In this document: positions 54,350-64,000 of the stretch, piece after piece | Position numbering within the stretch: the stretch's first letter is position 1 | Layout of the letters: each line of letters starts with the position of its first letter | From: Thalassotalea sp. 1_MG-2023 | Lineage (GTDB): Bacteria > Pseudomonadota > Gammaproteobacteria > Enterobacterales > Alteromonadaceae | DNA length: 64,000 bases | Direction of reading: 5' to 3' | NCBI RefSeq assembly: GCF_030546745.1 | Contig: NZ_JAUOPD010000007.1 | Coordinates: 1 to 64,000, forward strand | Notes under the pieces: model-generated | What the model saw: only the letters and a program-made list of their open reading frames with translations | Database searches by the model: none | Told to the model about the DNA's origin: nothing | Translations under genes and position numbers: made by a program

Positions 54350-55414
54350 TTATCCAACTTCGTACGGCATTCTGATGTTCACTTTAACACCATTTGGTGT
54401 ATTGTTGGATACAACAAGTGAAAAATCTACATCATAAAGAGCCTGTAAACGCTCTCTTGTGTTGGCAAGCCCTACGCCATTTTCTCGATATAAATTACCC
54501 TCTGTGATTTCAGCGCCTGGGCCGTTATCAGATAACTCAAGTAGTAGATCATTACCAAAGCTAGAAACATTAACATTTATAGCACCACCTTGTTCTTGTA
54601 CTGCGATTGCGTGCTTTATCGAATTTTCTGCTAACGGTTGAAGGATCATACTAGGTACCAAAGCTTTTTGACAATTTGCATCAACGGTAAAATTAACCTG
54701 TAGTCGTTCTTCAAACCTTACCTTTTCAATATCAAGATACAACTTTAACGCTTGTAGTTCACTTTCAAGCGTTACTTTTTTCATCGGATCTTTATCAAGT
54801 GAATATCGTAAAAATTCGCTCAGTTTGGTGACCATTTTATTAGCGGTGTTATTTTCATTAACTAAAATTAAGGTAGAAATCGCATTCAAGGTATTAAACA
54901 AAAAGTGTGGGTTTAGCTGATACCTAAGCATTTTAAGTTGCGCTTCATGTGCAACGGTATTTGCTTTTAACACGTTTTGTTTTTCTTTTTGCAGCATTTG
55001 ATAATACTTTGTCCCGAAATACAGCAAACTCCAGCTTAAAACGATAAAGAAAGAAAACGTGGTATTTCTAGCGTAATAAATCAAGTTATCAGGACGATAA
55101 CCGTGCTTATAAATTTCCCAATAGTTAATGTTTTGCACCACTTGCCAAATAAGGCCAGTAATGTATGAGCATGCAAGAACATACAAGGCTATTTTTAATG
55201 GGGTGAAGTTCCATATTTTACGATAAACATAACGCAACGGAATGGTAAACAACCAACCAGCATAGGCATTTAATAAAATAATCACCGTAAAAATATCACG
55301 TAGATCATGCAATAATGATCCTAGGTAATGAACAAGTGCAAAGCCAAACCAGCCCGCAGTGTGCATTAACCAAAATAAACGGTTTCTATCTTCTATCAAC
55401 TTCGTCCAATTCAC
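54350..55414 (-). CDS. LytS-type sensor histidine kinase
   Basis: A 354-residue protein: four or five N-terminal membrane helices (about 14-135), a His_kinase domain with phosphoaccepting His170 (LRYQLNPHFLFNTLNAIS), then an HATPase-like domain (PSMILQPLAENSIKHAI, LELSDNGPG, GVGLANTRERL). Partner of the LytTR regulator downstream. The signal is unknown. Confidence 0.9.
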   Translation of the reverse strand: MNWTKLIEDRNRLFWLMHTAGWFGFALVHYLGSLLHDLRDIFTVIILLNAYAGWLFTIPLRYVYRKIWNFTPLKIALYVLACSYITGLIWQVVQNINYWEIYKHGYRPDNLIYYARNTTFSFFIVLSWSLLYFGTKYYQMLQKEKQNVLKANTVAHEAQLKMLRYQLNPHFLFNTLNAISTLILVNENNTANKMVTKLSEFLRYSLDKDPMKKVTLESELQALKLYLDIEKVRFEERLQVNFTVDANCQKALVPSMILQPLAENSIKHAIAVQEQGGAINVNVSSFGNDLLLELSDNGPGAEITEGNLYRENGVGLANTRERLQALYDVDFSLVVSNNTPNGVKVNIRMPYEVG

Positions 55415-55582
55415 AAAAACAACCTATTTTTCTCCGTTACTTATCATTATGATCTACGCAGTACTATGGCGCATTACCGCTAGTCGTAACAAATGTACGG
55501 CTTATCTCATTTTATGTTTAGTTAGCGAACATTGCAGCTATTAACAGAAGAATTACTTATTATTTCGAGTTTGTCAGGGAGT

Positions 55583-55605
55583 AAAAAAGGCGGTGAATGC
55601 CGCCT
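55583..55605 (-). terminator. Terminator of hinT
   Basis: Minus strand AGGCGG-CATTCA-CCGCCT followed by TTTTTT, just downstream of the hinT stop. Confidence 0.85.
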
Positions 55606-55612
55606 CTAATAT

Positions 55613-55966
55613 TTAAGGTAACGATAACATTTTACCTAGAGGTTGACCGCCAAGTAAGTGAAGATGAATGTGATAAACTTCTTGTCCACCATGTTGGTTG
55701 CAGTTCATGATCAAGCGAAAGCCATCTTCTGCAATCCCCTCTTCTTTCGCTAATTTTTTCGCGACCGTAAATAAGCGTCCCATGGTTAACTCATCGTCTA
55801 CTTCGATATCATTAACCGTTGGGATCAACTTATTCGGAATGATCAAAATATGCGTATCAGCTTGCGGTGATATATCTCGAAACGCCGTCACTAATTCATC
55901 TTGATATAAAAGATCAGTTGGGATCTCTTGACGAATAATTTTTGAAAATATTGTTTCTTCAGCCAT
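55613..55966 (-). CDS. hinT: HIT-family purine nucleoside phosphoramidase
   Basis: A 117-residue protein (E. coli HinT 119). The histidine triad is HIHLHLLGG, preceded by NQHGGQEVY, with [16 protein letters not shown] at the start. It hydrolyses AMP-lysine-like phosphoramidates. Start 2 bp before the RND transporter's stop. Confidence 0.94.
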   Translation of the reverse strand: MAEETIFSKIIRQEIPTDLLYQDELVTAFRDISPQADTHILIIPNKLIPTVNDIEVDDELTMGRLFTVAKKLAKEEGIAEDGFRLIMNCNQHGGQEVYHIHLHLLGGQPLGKMLSLP

Positions 55967-55968
55967 TG

Positions 55969-58900
55969 TTAACCTTCTGTAGTGGTAAGTTTTGCTTTTG
56001 TCATTTTAGCAAACCTTTTGACATCTTCTACCAGTAAATAGTTAACTGGGATTAAAATTAGCGTAATAAACGTTGCGAATATAATACCAAAACCTAATGA
56101 AACCGCCATCGGGATCAGGAATTGAGCTTGTGTCGCTTTTTCAAATAATAGTGGCATTAACCCTATAAAAGTCGTTAACGATGTTAACATTACAGGTCTG
56201 AACCTTGATTGTCCCGCCGTTAATACCGCTTCCATTAAAGCAATACCTTCTGCTCGGCGTTTATTTATAAAATCAACGAGTACTAAGCTATCGTTAACTA
56301 CGACGCCAATCAACGCCATAATACCGAGTAAACTCATTATTGTCAGATCCATTCCCATGATCCAATGGCCAACAACTGCGCCAATTGCACCAAATGGGAT
56401 CACTGACATCACAATTAATGGCTGTATGTAAGATTTAAAAGGAATAGCCAATAAGCAGTAAATAATGAAAAAGACGAAGACTAAACCTAGTTGTAAGCTA
56501 CCAAATGAGTCACTTTGCTCTCTAGCTTCTCCTTCCATAGTGAAAGAAACCCCAGGATATTTAGCCACTAACGACTCTATATAAGGTCTTAAATCATTAT
56601 TTAAGACTGTCATGTTGGTACTTTCTTTATCAACATCAGCAGTTACATTTACCGTTCTATATCTATCTATTCGGTTGATAGCAGACGGGCTTTTACCCGC
56701 TTTTAACGTTGCTACATGTGACAGTGGTACTTGGCCACCACTGGGTGTTTCTATGAGCATTTCGTTTAAATTTGCAATAGATTGACGCTCAGCTAATGGG
56801 AATTTTATTATCACTCTAACGTCATCTCTTCCGCGTTGTATACGCTGAATTTCTGAACCAAAGAATGCATTTCTCACTTGACGCGTAATGGTTGAACGCG
56901 AGATCCCCATTGCATGGCCTTGGTCAGTGAGTTCAATTTCTAGTTCTTGTTTACCATTGGATAAACTATCTGAAATTTCAAACACTGTGGGATATGTTCT
57001 TAACCTTTCTTTAACTTGCTCTGATACTTCTTTAAGGGTCTCTAAATCATTTGCGGCTAATTGAATATCAATAGGATCTCCACCACGGCCAATTTCAGCT
57101 CTAAAGATTAAGCTTTCTGCACCAGGTACTTTACCGATTAATTCCCGCCATTCATTAACAAGTTGTTTGGTGCCAATACCTGAATGGTTTTCATCTGCAG
57201 GAGTAATTTCAAAGCGCACTCGACCGAGTTCATTTCGAGTAATAGCCAGAACATTTAAAATAATGCTGTTGCCATTTTCATCTCGATATTTATCTTGTAA
57301 TTGTCTAGCGGCATCCGCCATTTTTACAACGTAGCTATCCACAACATCATAATTGGTACCGACTGGCATGGTTAAGTTCGCACGCGCTGTCTCACTTGCG
57401 ATCCGAGGGAAAAAGACAAACTTTGTCCAACCTGACATTATAAATGCAATGATAATAAAGAACACGCCAAAGAAGATACTTAGCGTCGTTAACCGATGTT
57501 TCGTTGCAACAGCTAAAATCGGTTTATAGTAACGAATAATCGCATGTTCGAAACCATCAGCAAAGTTTTGTTGCCAACGACTAAATCGTGAATCTGTTGC
57601 ATTTTTTGTGTCTTTATTGCGTATTTTTAAATGCTTTAAGTGCGATGGTAATACAAATTTTGATTCTATGAGTGAAAACAATAAAACGGGAATAACAACG
57701 ACAGGTATTTGCGCAAATATTGCACCACGCATACCATCAATAAACGCTAGCGGTAAAAAGGCAGCAACGGTTGTTAAAATACCAAAGGTTACAGGTGTCG
57801 CGACTTCTTCTGTACCTTTTACGGCAGCTTCTAAGCCGCTTGAAGCAGTTTGGGAATGCCGGTAAATATTTTCGCCGGTGACAATGGCATCATCCACCAC
57901 TATCCCCAGCACCAATATAAAACCAAATAAACTCATAATATTAATTGAGATATCAAATACCGGCATCATAATAAATGCGCCCATAAAACTGACAGGAATA
58001 CCAATAAACACCCAAAATGCGATGGTTGGTCGTAAAAATAATGTCAATAATATCAATACCAGAAAGCCACCTTGTAACGCATTACTAATAAGCGTATTTA
58101 AGCGGCTCTTTACGATTTCGGAGTCATCATCCCAATAACTAAGTTCGAACCCTTTGGGTAAGGTAGATTGACGATCTTCAATATATTCTTTCACAGCATC
58201 AGCAACATCTATCGCATTCTGATCACCTATACGATAAACTTCAATCATTGCGCCTTGCTTGCCATTAAAACGAGCGCGCATCGGTGTTTCTTCAAAGCCA
58301 TCATTAACCGTTGCAACATCACTTACTTGAATGATAGAGCCATCAACATTGGTTTTTATGACAATTTGTTCAAACTCATCTTTTCGATACGCTTGCCCTT
58401 TACTCCGCACTAACACATCACCACCATCGGTACGAATATTACCGGCTGACATATCAGTTGAACTGCTTTGAATAGCATTTGCAATATCAGTAATGCTTAA
58501 TTGGTATTGGCGTAATTTTTGTTGGCTTACTTCAATATTAATTTCATAGTCTCGTACAGCATCTAAGGATACTTGAGTGACTTCTGATAGGCTTAATAAG
58601 TCATCACGCACTTGTTCGGCAAAGGTTCTGATCTCTTTTTCGCTATAGTCAGAAGCAACAGTCACCGCTATTACTTCTCTTTTACGTTGGAGTAGTGAAA
58701 TTACTGGCTTTTCTGCTTCACCTGGAAATGTGTTGATCGCATCAACACGGCTTTTAACATCATTTAATAATTCTCGAGCATCGTAGCCAGAATCCGCTTC
58801 TATCCTTACTTTTGCAGACCCTTCAGTTGAAGTACTGCTGATTTTTTCTATCCCTTCAAGATCTTCTACAGCTTCCTCAATTCTGATCGCAACACCTTTT

Positions 58901-59076
58901 TCAACATCTTCAGGTGTGGCACCACGTAAACTCACAGACACATTAACAATATCTGATTCAAATGAAGGAAAAACTTCCAGAGGAATGTTGCTTTTAATTG
59001 ACATCACACCAACCATTAAAATGGTGATCATCAATAAATTAGCGGCAACATGATTTCGTGCAAACCAAGCGATCAT
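55969..59076 (-). CDS. RND-family multidrug efflux pump, inner-membrane subunit
   Basis: A 1035-residue protein with the RND layout: N-terminal helix [19 protein letters not shown], a large periplasmic loop, helices 2-7, a second large loop, and helices 8-12. The proton-relay Asp pair is in [18 protein letters not shown]; the second half has [13 protein letters not shown]. Probably exports drugs or dyes with its partner MFP and OMF genes. Overlaps the MFP gene by 4 bp. Confidence 0.93.
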   Translation of the reverse strand: MIAWFARNHVAANLLMITILMVGVMSIKSNIPLEVFPSFESDIVNVSVSLRGATPEDVEKGVAIRIEEAVEDLEGIEKISSTSTEGSAKVRIEADSGYDARELLNDVKSRVDAINTFPGEAEKPVISLLQRKREVIAVTVASDYSEKEIRTFAEQVRDDLLSLSEVTQVSLDAVRDYEINIEVSQQKLRQYQLSITDIANAIQSSSTDMSAGNIRTDGGDVLVRSKGQAYRKDEFEQIVIKTNVDGSIIQVSDVATVNDGFEETPMRARFNGKQGAMIEVYRIGDQNAIDVADAVKEYIEDRQSTLPKGFELSYWDDDSEIVKSRLNTLISNALQGGFLVLILLTLFLRPTIAFWVFIGIPVSFMGAFIMMPVFDISINIMSLFGFILVLGIVVDDAIVTGENIYRHSQTASSGLEAAVKGTEEVATPVTFGILTTVAAFLPLAFIDGMRGAIFAQIPVVVIPVLLFSLIESKFVLPSHLKHLKIRNKDTKNATDSRFSRWQQNFADGFEHAIIRYYKPILAVATKHRLTTLSIFFGVFFIIIAFIMSGWTKFVFFPRIASETARANLTMPVGTNYDVVDSYVVKMADAARQLQDKYRDENGNSIILNVLAITRNELGRVRFEITPADENHSGIGTKQLVNEWRELIGKVPGAESLIFRAEIGRGGDPIDIQLAANDLETLKEVSEQVKERLRTYPTVFEISDSLSNGKQELEIELTDQGHAMGISRSTITRQVRNAFFGSEIQRIQRGRDDVRVIIKFPLAERQSIANLNEMLIETPSGGQVPLSHVATLKAGKSPSAINRIDRYRTVNVTADVDKESTNMTVLNNDLRPYIESLVAKYPGVSFTMEGEAREQSDSFGSLQLGLVFVFFIIYCLLAIPFKSYIQPLIVMSVIPFGAIGAVVGHWIMGMDLTIMSLLGIMALIGVVVNDSLVLVDFINKRRAEGIALMEAVLTAGQSRFRPVMLTSLTTFIGLMPLLFEKATQAQFLIPMAVSLGFGIIFATFITLILIPVNYLLVEDVKRFAKMTKAKLTTTEG

Positions 59077-60338
59077 GAGTCATCTCCTGTACGTCCATTA
59101 CGTTCAGCTTTATTCCGCTTTTTTCGATCTTTGTTCCCAGAACGTTTCGGCTTAATGCTATCTTTGGTAATTTTTCCATCACGCTCGTTAATTGCAACGC
59201 GAGTGCCTGAAGTTACTTGACCAAGCGGGGTTAAGACTAAGAGATCACCCTCTGCTAAACCTTGATCTATCATAGCTACTTCAGCATTTTGCCAAGTTAT
59301 GGTTATTTCCTTGCGAATTAACACTTCTTTTTCAACTACATAAACATAACTTCCTTGATAAATGGCTTTGTTTGGAATCGTAATAGCATTTTCGACTGTT
59401 TTACCAATAATTTCGGCACTAACGTATTGCCCAATTTTTATCGGCATGCCATTGTTAACTTCAATGCCATAAGGGTCATTAATTTGTGCTACAACATACA
59501 ATTGCTGAGAATTAACATCATACGCCCCTTCTGTACGAACCACTTTACCTTGCCAATATTGGCCTTTCACTAAACTAGATTCAAAACGTACCTTAGGTTG
59601 TACTTGTGCTTTTGATAAACGCGTGTTTTCAGGTAAATCAATAAAAGGTAAGTCTTTATTTTTAATGGGAAGACGTATTTCGACGTAGTCAACAGCATAA
59701 ATTTCGGCTAGTTGTGTACCGGTTGAAACTAGCTGGCCAACATCGACATTTTTACTTAATATTCTTCCTGAAAATGGTGCAATAATTCTTGTTCGTTCTA
59801 AGGCGAGTTCTGCTTTACGCAAGCTCGCTTGAGCGGATTCAACACTTGCTTTAGCTGCTTGAATTTGCGGTTTTCTTAATACTAGATCTGGTGCTTGTTC
59901 ACTATTCCCTAAGCGGGCCCAGTCTTGTTTTGCCTGTTCAACTCGTGCTTGCTCTTCGCTGTATGCTTGACGCGCGTTTAATAAATTTGAGTTTGCTATT
60001 GCCACTTCTGCTGTTAAATCACGGTCATCAAGGCGAACCAGTATGTCTCCTTTTTCAAAAAAACCACCGGCTTGAAATTTGTTAGAAATACTAACAATTT
60101 GCCCAGAAACTTGAGGGTAAAGAATACTTTGCGTTCTTGGCTTTACTGTTCCATAGCTTTCAATATTAACAGTAAAGCTTGTTGGAGCTATGGTTTTTAC
60201 ATCAACATCTAATTGCGCTACACGCGTTGGTGCTTGTCTTTTACTCTCAGGTGGGTTACCGATTATAAGCATTGCGATTACGGTACACGCAACAATCACA
60301 ATTAAAGGAAGAATAAACGTTAATTTAAGCTTTTTCAT
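59073..60338 (-). CDS. RND efflux periplasmic adaptor (membrane fusion protein)
   Basis: A 421-residue protein: N-terminal anchor (MKKLKLTFILPLIVIVACTV), lipoyl-like half motif SILYPQVSGQIVSIS with the partner RIIAPFSGRILSKNVDVGQLV, an alpha-hairpin of about 80 residues between them, beta-barrel, and a basic C-terminal tail rich in Lys/Arg. The start at 60338 gives the clean anchor; the frame extends to 60359. Middle of the OMF-MFP-RND operon. Confidence 0.9.
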   Translation of the reverse strand: MKKLKLTFILPLIVIVACTVIAMLIIGNPPESKRQAPTRVAQLDVDVKTIAPTSFTVNIESYGTVKPRTQSILYPQVSGQIVSISNKFQAGGFFEKGDILVRLDDRDLTAEVAIANSNLLNARQAYSEEQARVEQAKQDWARLGNSEQAPDLVLRKPQIQAAKASVESAQASLRKAELALERTRIIAPFSGRILSKNVDVGQLVSTGTQLAEIYAVDYVEIRLPIKNKDLPFIDLPENTRLSKAQVQPKVRFESSLVKGQYWQGKVVRTEGAYDVNSQQLYVVAQINDPYGIEVNNGMPIKIGQYVSAEIIGKTVENAITIPNKAIYQGSYVYVVEKEVLIRKEITITWQNAEVAMIDQGLAEGDLLVLTPLGQVTSGTRVAINERDGKITKDSIKPKRSGNKDRKKRNKAERNGRTGDDS

Positions 60339-60343
60339 AGTAG

Positions 60344-61759
60344 TTACTCTGCGCTCCATAAACCATTGGCCAACTCGCTGGTATTTCCACCAAGGGCTGC
60401 ATGTAATGTTATTTTATTTTGTATAATTTGATTAGTTAGCTGTATCAGCTGTGTTTGTGTATCAAAGGCTCGCCGTTGTGCTTCAAGTACTGTTGAGTAT
60501 GTTACAAGACCTTTCATATATTGATCGAATGCGAGTTTTCGTGCTGCTAATGTATTTTCTAACGATTGGTTGAATTGCGTATACCTTTCTTGAAGCGCTT
60601 GTCTGTTACTTAAAGCGTTTTCAACTTCCACAAAACTTGCGTGCAAACTTTGCAAGTATTGTTGTTCTTTTTGTTTAACCGTTAATCGAGAAACTTCTTC
60701 TTGAGCTGCCAACTTACCTGCATTAAATATAGGTGCAGTTAAGCTTCCAATTAACGACCAAGCTAAAGGCTCGCCACTTAGTAGACTACCAATTTCTTCA
60801 GCACTGTCGCCAATGTTTGCACGAAGTTGAATGCTCGGAAATCGCTGTTTATGCGCAATAGCTAAACCTGCATTTGCAGCAAGTAAGTCATACCAACTAC
60901 TTTTTAAATCAGGACGACGAGTTAGCAGATCTGAGGGGGTTCCCACGGCAATGTTTTCATTCAATATTGGTAAGTCTCTAGTGTTATATACTACCGATTG
61001 CTCTGGTGCGCCTAATAGTAAAAACAATTGCCGTTGAATTTCTAACACTTGCTGCTGTTGTTGCGCAACACGGGCAAGCTGACTACTCACATCATTTTTA
61101 GCTAAATACACGTCAAGCGCTTGGTTTAAACCTAAACGATATGAACGTTCCATCATTTCTAAGTTGTCAGTTAAGTTTTTAGCGCGTTCTTGATATAGCG
61201 AAAGCAATTGATTCGCCTCTGCTAAGGTGAACCACGTACTCGCCACTTCTGTGATTAAAGTCAAACGTTGCTGCTCTAATTGCGCTTTGGCTGAAGCATA
61301 TTGTAAATTTGCTTGGCGTTGCTGAGCTGATAACTTACCCCATAAATCAACTTCATAGCTTAGTTGCAACGATATATCGGCGTTATTATCGTAGGATTGC
61401 ACCTGATCACCCACTGCTTTTCTACGCGATTGTTCAGCAGATAAATTTAATTCTGGTAATAAGGATGCACCAGCAATAGTAACTTGCTGTTCAGCCAATA
61501 TGAGAGAATAATAGCTACTTTTATATTGTTGGTTATTATTCAGCGCTTGTTCTATCAGTGCTGACAAGTTTTTATCTTGCAAGGTATCCACCCAATTATT
61601 TACAATTGGAGATTGCTGTTTACTTATCGCACTTTGCCATTTTTCGGGGGCAATAAAATTATGGGTGCTTTCACGTATTGCTGATGGTGCACTGCACCCT
61701 GCAATAATGATACTACTCACAATAAAACTTAAAACTTTTGAAGGTTTAGTTATATTCAT
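60344..61759 (-). CDS. Outer-membrane efflux lipoprotein, NodT/OprM type
   Basis: A 471-residue lipoprotein with lipobox IIAGC (Cys22) and two outer-membrane-factor repeats: SALIEQALNNNQQYKSSYYSL and DLLTRRPDLKSSWYDLLAANAG. Trimeric TolC-like channel for the RND pump. First gene of the operon; the next gene starts 5 bp after its stop. Confidence 0.92.
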   Translation of the reverse strand: MNITKPSKVLSFIVSSIIIAGCSAPSAIRESTHNFIAPEKWQSAISKQQSPIVNNWVDTLQDKNLSALIEQALNNNQQYKSSYYSLILAEQQVTIAGASLLPELNLSAEQSRRKAVGDQVQSYDNNADISLQLSYEVDLWGKLSAQQRQANLQYASAKAQLEQQRLTLITEVASTWFTLAEANQLLSLYQERAKNLTDNLEMMERSYRLGLNQALDVYLAKNDVSSQLARVAQQQQQVLEIQRQLFLLLGAPEQSVVYNTRDLPILNENIAVGTPSDLLTRRPDLKSSWYDLLAANAGLAIAHKQRFPSIQLRANIGDSAEEIGSLLSGEPLAWSLIGSLTAPIFNAGKLAAQEEVSRLTVKQKEQQYLQSLHASFVEVENALSNRQALQERYTQFNQSLENTLAARKLAFDQYMKGLVTYSTVLEAQRRAFDTQTQLIQLTNQIIQNKITLHAALGGNTSELANGLWSAE

Positions 61760-61935
61760 TATTAATTCGCTATCTATACAAGTTAATGAAAAACTTTTTG
61801 TTATTAAATATGTTACTTAACCCATTTTAAACTCACAATGGTATTTACATAGCTTTACGTAAAACAGATAAACCTTCGATAAAACGACAGAAAATCACGA
61901 TAAACTACACTTAACTTTACTCTAAAAGCGACATT

Positions 61936-62556
61936 ATGGATCTCTCGACAATACTTATTTTTTTTCCTACTTTCTTTTTAATCAGCTTAACGCCAGGAAT
62001 GTGTATGACACTTGCACTCAGCTTAGGTATGAGTATTGGGGTTAGAAAAACCTGCTGGATGATGTATGGTGAATTATTAGGCGTTGCCATTGTTGCAATT
62101 TCTTCGGTACTTGGTGTGGCAACGTTAATGTTAAACAGTCCATTAATGTTCTTAATATTAAAACTTGTTGGAGCCTGTTACTTAATTTACATAGCAACTC
62201 AAATGTGGCTAAACAAAGGTAAATTATCGCTAAATCAAACAACTTCACCTCTGCTGCAAACAGATAGATTTGGATTATTTAAACAAGGCTTTATTACTGC
62301 TATCGCCAACCCTAAAGGTTGGGCTTTTATGGTGTCATTACTACCGCCTTTTATTGACGATAGTCACGCGTTACCAAAGCAACTATTTGTTTTAGTTGTT
62401 ATTATTCTATTTTGTGAGTTTATTTGTATGTGTATATATGCCACGGGAGGTAAAGGGTTATCTTTACTGCTTGCTCAACGCGAAAATGTAAAGTTACTTA
62501 ATAAAATATCTGCTTTTTTAATGTTTTGTATCGCGATTTGGTTGATATTAAGTTAG
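61936..62556 (+). CDS. LysE/RhtB-family amino-acid exporter
   Basis: A 206-residue protein with six predicted membrane helices and the family motif LISLTPGMCMTLALSLGMSIG near the N-terminus. Substrate unknown, probably an amino acid such as homoserine. Its stop overlaps the convergent lipoprotein gene by 4 bp. Confidence 0.88.
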   Translation: MDLSTILIFFPTFFLISLTPGMCMTLALSLGMSIGVRKTCWMMYGELLGVAIVAISSVLGVATLMLNSPLMFLILKLVGACYLIYIATQMWLNKGKLSLNQTTSPLLQTDRFGLFKQGFITAIANPKGWAFMVSLLPPFIDDSHALPKQLFVLVVIILFCEFICMCIYATGGKGLSLLLAQRENVKLLNKISAFLMFCIAIWLILS

Positions 62557-62984
62557 TGCAAATAGCTAGGTACTGTAATAGATAAGGTTTCAGAGCGTTC
62601 ATGTTTATCAGTGATGGTAATCCAAATACGCCACTGCATATCTTTATAACCGCAACTACCAACAAATCCTTGTGCTTCATAATACCCCTTAGAATTTGCA
62701 ATAAATATTAAGGGTATTTTACCCATGTACATATTTTCACCTTCCATATAGCCTTGAACTTTAATTATTTCGTCATTATTGTTTGAATCAATACGCATAA
62801 TAAAAGGCGTTTCTGCAACTAACCTTTGTTGATTAAACGTTAACTGAATTTGGCTTTGTAACGCTTCAACAACACAGGCACTTTGCCCTTCGATACAAAT
62901 TGGCTTTATTGCTACTTCAGGTTTATGATCTGTACAGCTTACAAGCATCAGAAAAATAAAAGTTAAGAAAAAATTTCGGTACAT
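62553..62984 (-). CDS. Small lipoprotein next to the cbb3 oxidase genes
   Basis: A 143-residue lipoprotein, start MYRNFFLTFIFLMLVSC with lipobox LVSC (Cys17). Mature part has three further cysteines (PICIEGQSACVV, VGSCGYKD) and an internal beta-rich stretch. Similar small lipoproteins sit beside ccoNOQP in other Alteromonadales and Vibrionales; function unknown. A TTG start at 62993 is in frame, but the ATG is preferred. Confidence 0.7.
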   Translation of the reverse strand: MYRNFFLTFIFLMLVSCTDHKPEVAIKPICIEGQSACVVEALQSQIQLTFNQQRLVAETPFIMRIDSNNNDEIIKVQGYMEGENMYMGKIPLIFIANSKGYYEAQGFVGSCGYKDMQWRIWITITDKHERSETLSITVPSYLH

Positions 62985-63060
62985 TTTATTCAAGGTAAGT
63001 CTTTAAAAATGTGGAATTTACAGGGAATTGATGACAAATTAAACACTTTAACGATTTTTT

Positions 63061-63074
63061 TTGATTTAAAACAA
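63061..63074. promoter_or_regulatory. FNR/EtrA-like site upstream of ccoN
   Basis: TTGATTTAAAACAA resembles the FNR consensus TTGAT-N4-ATCAA, with one mismatch in the second half-site. It lies about 160 bp upstream of ccoN, whose homologues are induced by FNR-type regulators at low oxygen. Confidence 0.45.
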
Positions 63075-63235
63075 ATTTTCTCTTATCTACAGGTGACTTT
63101 TTGGCGCTAAATGTCTATTATTCGCGCGGGTTTAAGACTCGCTGTGTGATTGAGTAATTTTTAGGCTATAACTATTACTATAAATCACTCTTCAACTTGA
63201 CACTATTTTATAATTATAACTGCGGAAACCATACC

Positions 63236-64000
63236 ATGACTCAAAATGATTCGTCAGCAGTTGACTATAACTACGATGTTGTACGTCAGTTTACTGTAAT
63301 GACTGTAATTTGGGGTATTGTAGGTACTTTACTTGGCGTTATTATTGCTGCGCAGCTCATTTGGCCTGCGTTAAACTTTGATACTCCTTGGTTAACCTAT
63401 TCCCGATTACGTCCTCTTCACACCAATGCGGTAATTTTTGCTTTTGGTACCAGTGCGTTATTTGCTACTTCATATTATGTTGTACAAAGAACGTGTAAAA
63501 CCAGCCTTTTTGGTGGCTCCCTTGCGGCATTTACCTTCTGGGGTTGGCAACTCGTTATCGTGCTCGCGATAATTACCTTGCCCCTTGGTTATACTTCTAG
63601 TAAAGAATATGCTGAATTAGAATGGCCCATCGATATTTTGATCGCGGTCGTGTGGGTGTCTTACATCATTGTTTTTTTTGGTACATTAATAAAAAGAAAA
63701 ACTTCACACATCTATGTAGCTAACTGGTTCTTTGGCGGTTTTATTCTTACCGTAGCTGTTTTACACATAGGTAACAGCATGGTTATACCAGTATCGATGT
63801 TGAAGTCGTATTCAATTTATTCTGGTGCTATCGATGCCATGATGCAGTGGTGGTATGGTCATAATGCAGTAGGTTTCTTATTAACAGCCGGCTTCTTAGG
63901 GATGATGTATTACTTCGTACCTAAACAAGCTGAACGTCCAATTTACTCTTATCGCCTCTCTATTGTTCACTTTTGGGCATTAGTATCGCTTTATATATGG
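63236..64000 (+). CDS. ccoN: Cytochrome c oxidase cbb3-type subunit I (N-terminal part, cut by window end)
   Basis: The first 255 residues of CcoN, from [19 protein letters not shown]. About six membrane helices; conserved [15 protein letters not shown] (with the low-spin heme ligand His) and [19 protein letters not shown] (with the copper-site His). Catalytic subunit of the high-affinity terminal oxidase that reduces O2. The reading frame runs to the last base, so the rest of the gene and ccoO/Q/P lie beyond the window. Confidence 0.95.
   Translation, partial: MTQNDSSAVDYNYDVVRQFTVMTVIWGIVGTLLGVIIAAQLIWPALNFDTPWLTYSRLRPLHTNAVIFAFGTSALFATSYYVVQRTCKTSLFGGSLAAFTFWGWQLVIVLAIITLPLGYTSSKEYAELEWPIDILIAVVWVSYIIVFFGTLIKRKTSHIYVANWFFGGFILTVAVLHIGNSMVIPVSMLKSYSIYSGAIDAMMQWWYGHNAVGFLLTAGFLGMMYYFVPKQAERPIYSYRLSIVHFWALVSLYIW

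Noticed and set aside
55000-55600. A further gene upstream of the histidine kinase on the plus strand (short frames near 55359-55544)
   Set aside because: The frame is a shadow of the kinase N-terminus and the divergent leader, with no RBS and no family resemblance.

Overview
The window is AT-rich DNA from a marine gammaproteobacterium of the Alteromonadales, most like the Colwelliaceae (Colwellia/Thalassotalea type). This rests on gene content and order: thrS-infC-rpmI-rplT, yejK/yejL/yejM, ribE next to norM, a HexR-controlled Entner-Doudoroff operon (zwf-pgl-edd-glk-eda) followed by hexR and pykA, and a cbb3 oxidase locus starting at the right edge. No taxonomic search was possible, so this is inference.

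Region 1 (about 1-5,700) is accessory DNA: the end of an IS3-like element, a PutAbiC-type abortive-infection protein, a secreted hypothetical protein, a DUF3653-like remnant, the C-terminal stub of a tyrosine recombinase, a Fic protein with a repeat-rich upstream region, a 730 bp gene-free stretch, and an intact tyrosine recombinase. Region 2 (5,700-15,900) is mostly core: a pyrC-led operon (dihydroorotase, double-length PTPS-like protein, LytM-type M23 peptidase, periplasmic solute-binding protein), yejK/L/M, tRNA-Pro(GGG), a YeiH/LysR divergent pair and a penicillin-binding-like serine hydrolase.

Region 3 (16,000-27,900) is the most interesting. It opens with a 45-residue double-glycine-leader peptide gene, a hairpin, and a CPBP membrane protease gene, which look like a small bacteriocin-type unit. 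Then, all read on the minus strand, comes a cluster of integron gene cassettes separated by attC sites (five or six well-formed or degenerate, plus partial ones) with no integron integrase in the window, that is, a CALIN. Cassette products include a DUF4177-like protein, a frameshifted Phd-type antitoxin, a secreted BAAT-type hydrolase, a DUF2268 metalloprotease with a coupled partner, a DUF4287/DUF5655 protein, a secreted alpha/beta hydrolase and membrane or secreted unknowns. An IS1111-type IS110 remnant sits inside one attC, a second IS110 remnant lies nearby, and a lipoprotein fusing an endonuclease/phosphatase domain to a HAD acid phosphatase lies in opposite orientation within the array.

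Region 4 (28,000-64,000) is mostly core: purC, the thrS-rplT translation operon (infC starting at ATC), a fructosamine-kinase-like gene, ribE/norM, tRNA-Val(GAC), secreted S9 and M28 peptidases, ldhA, the Entner-Doudoroff operon with two HexR-like boxes upstream of zwf, hexR with a tandem repeat and mini-ORF in its leader, pykA, pfkA, a LytS/LytTR two-component pair, hinT, an RND tripartite efflux operon, a LysE exporter, a small lipoprotein and the 5' part of ccoN. Sugar catabolism is therefore doubly covered here: a complete Entner-Doudoroff branch under HexR, an ATP-type phosphofructokinase, pyruvate kinase and D-lactate dehydrogenase.
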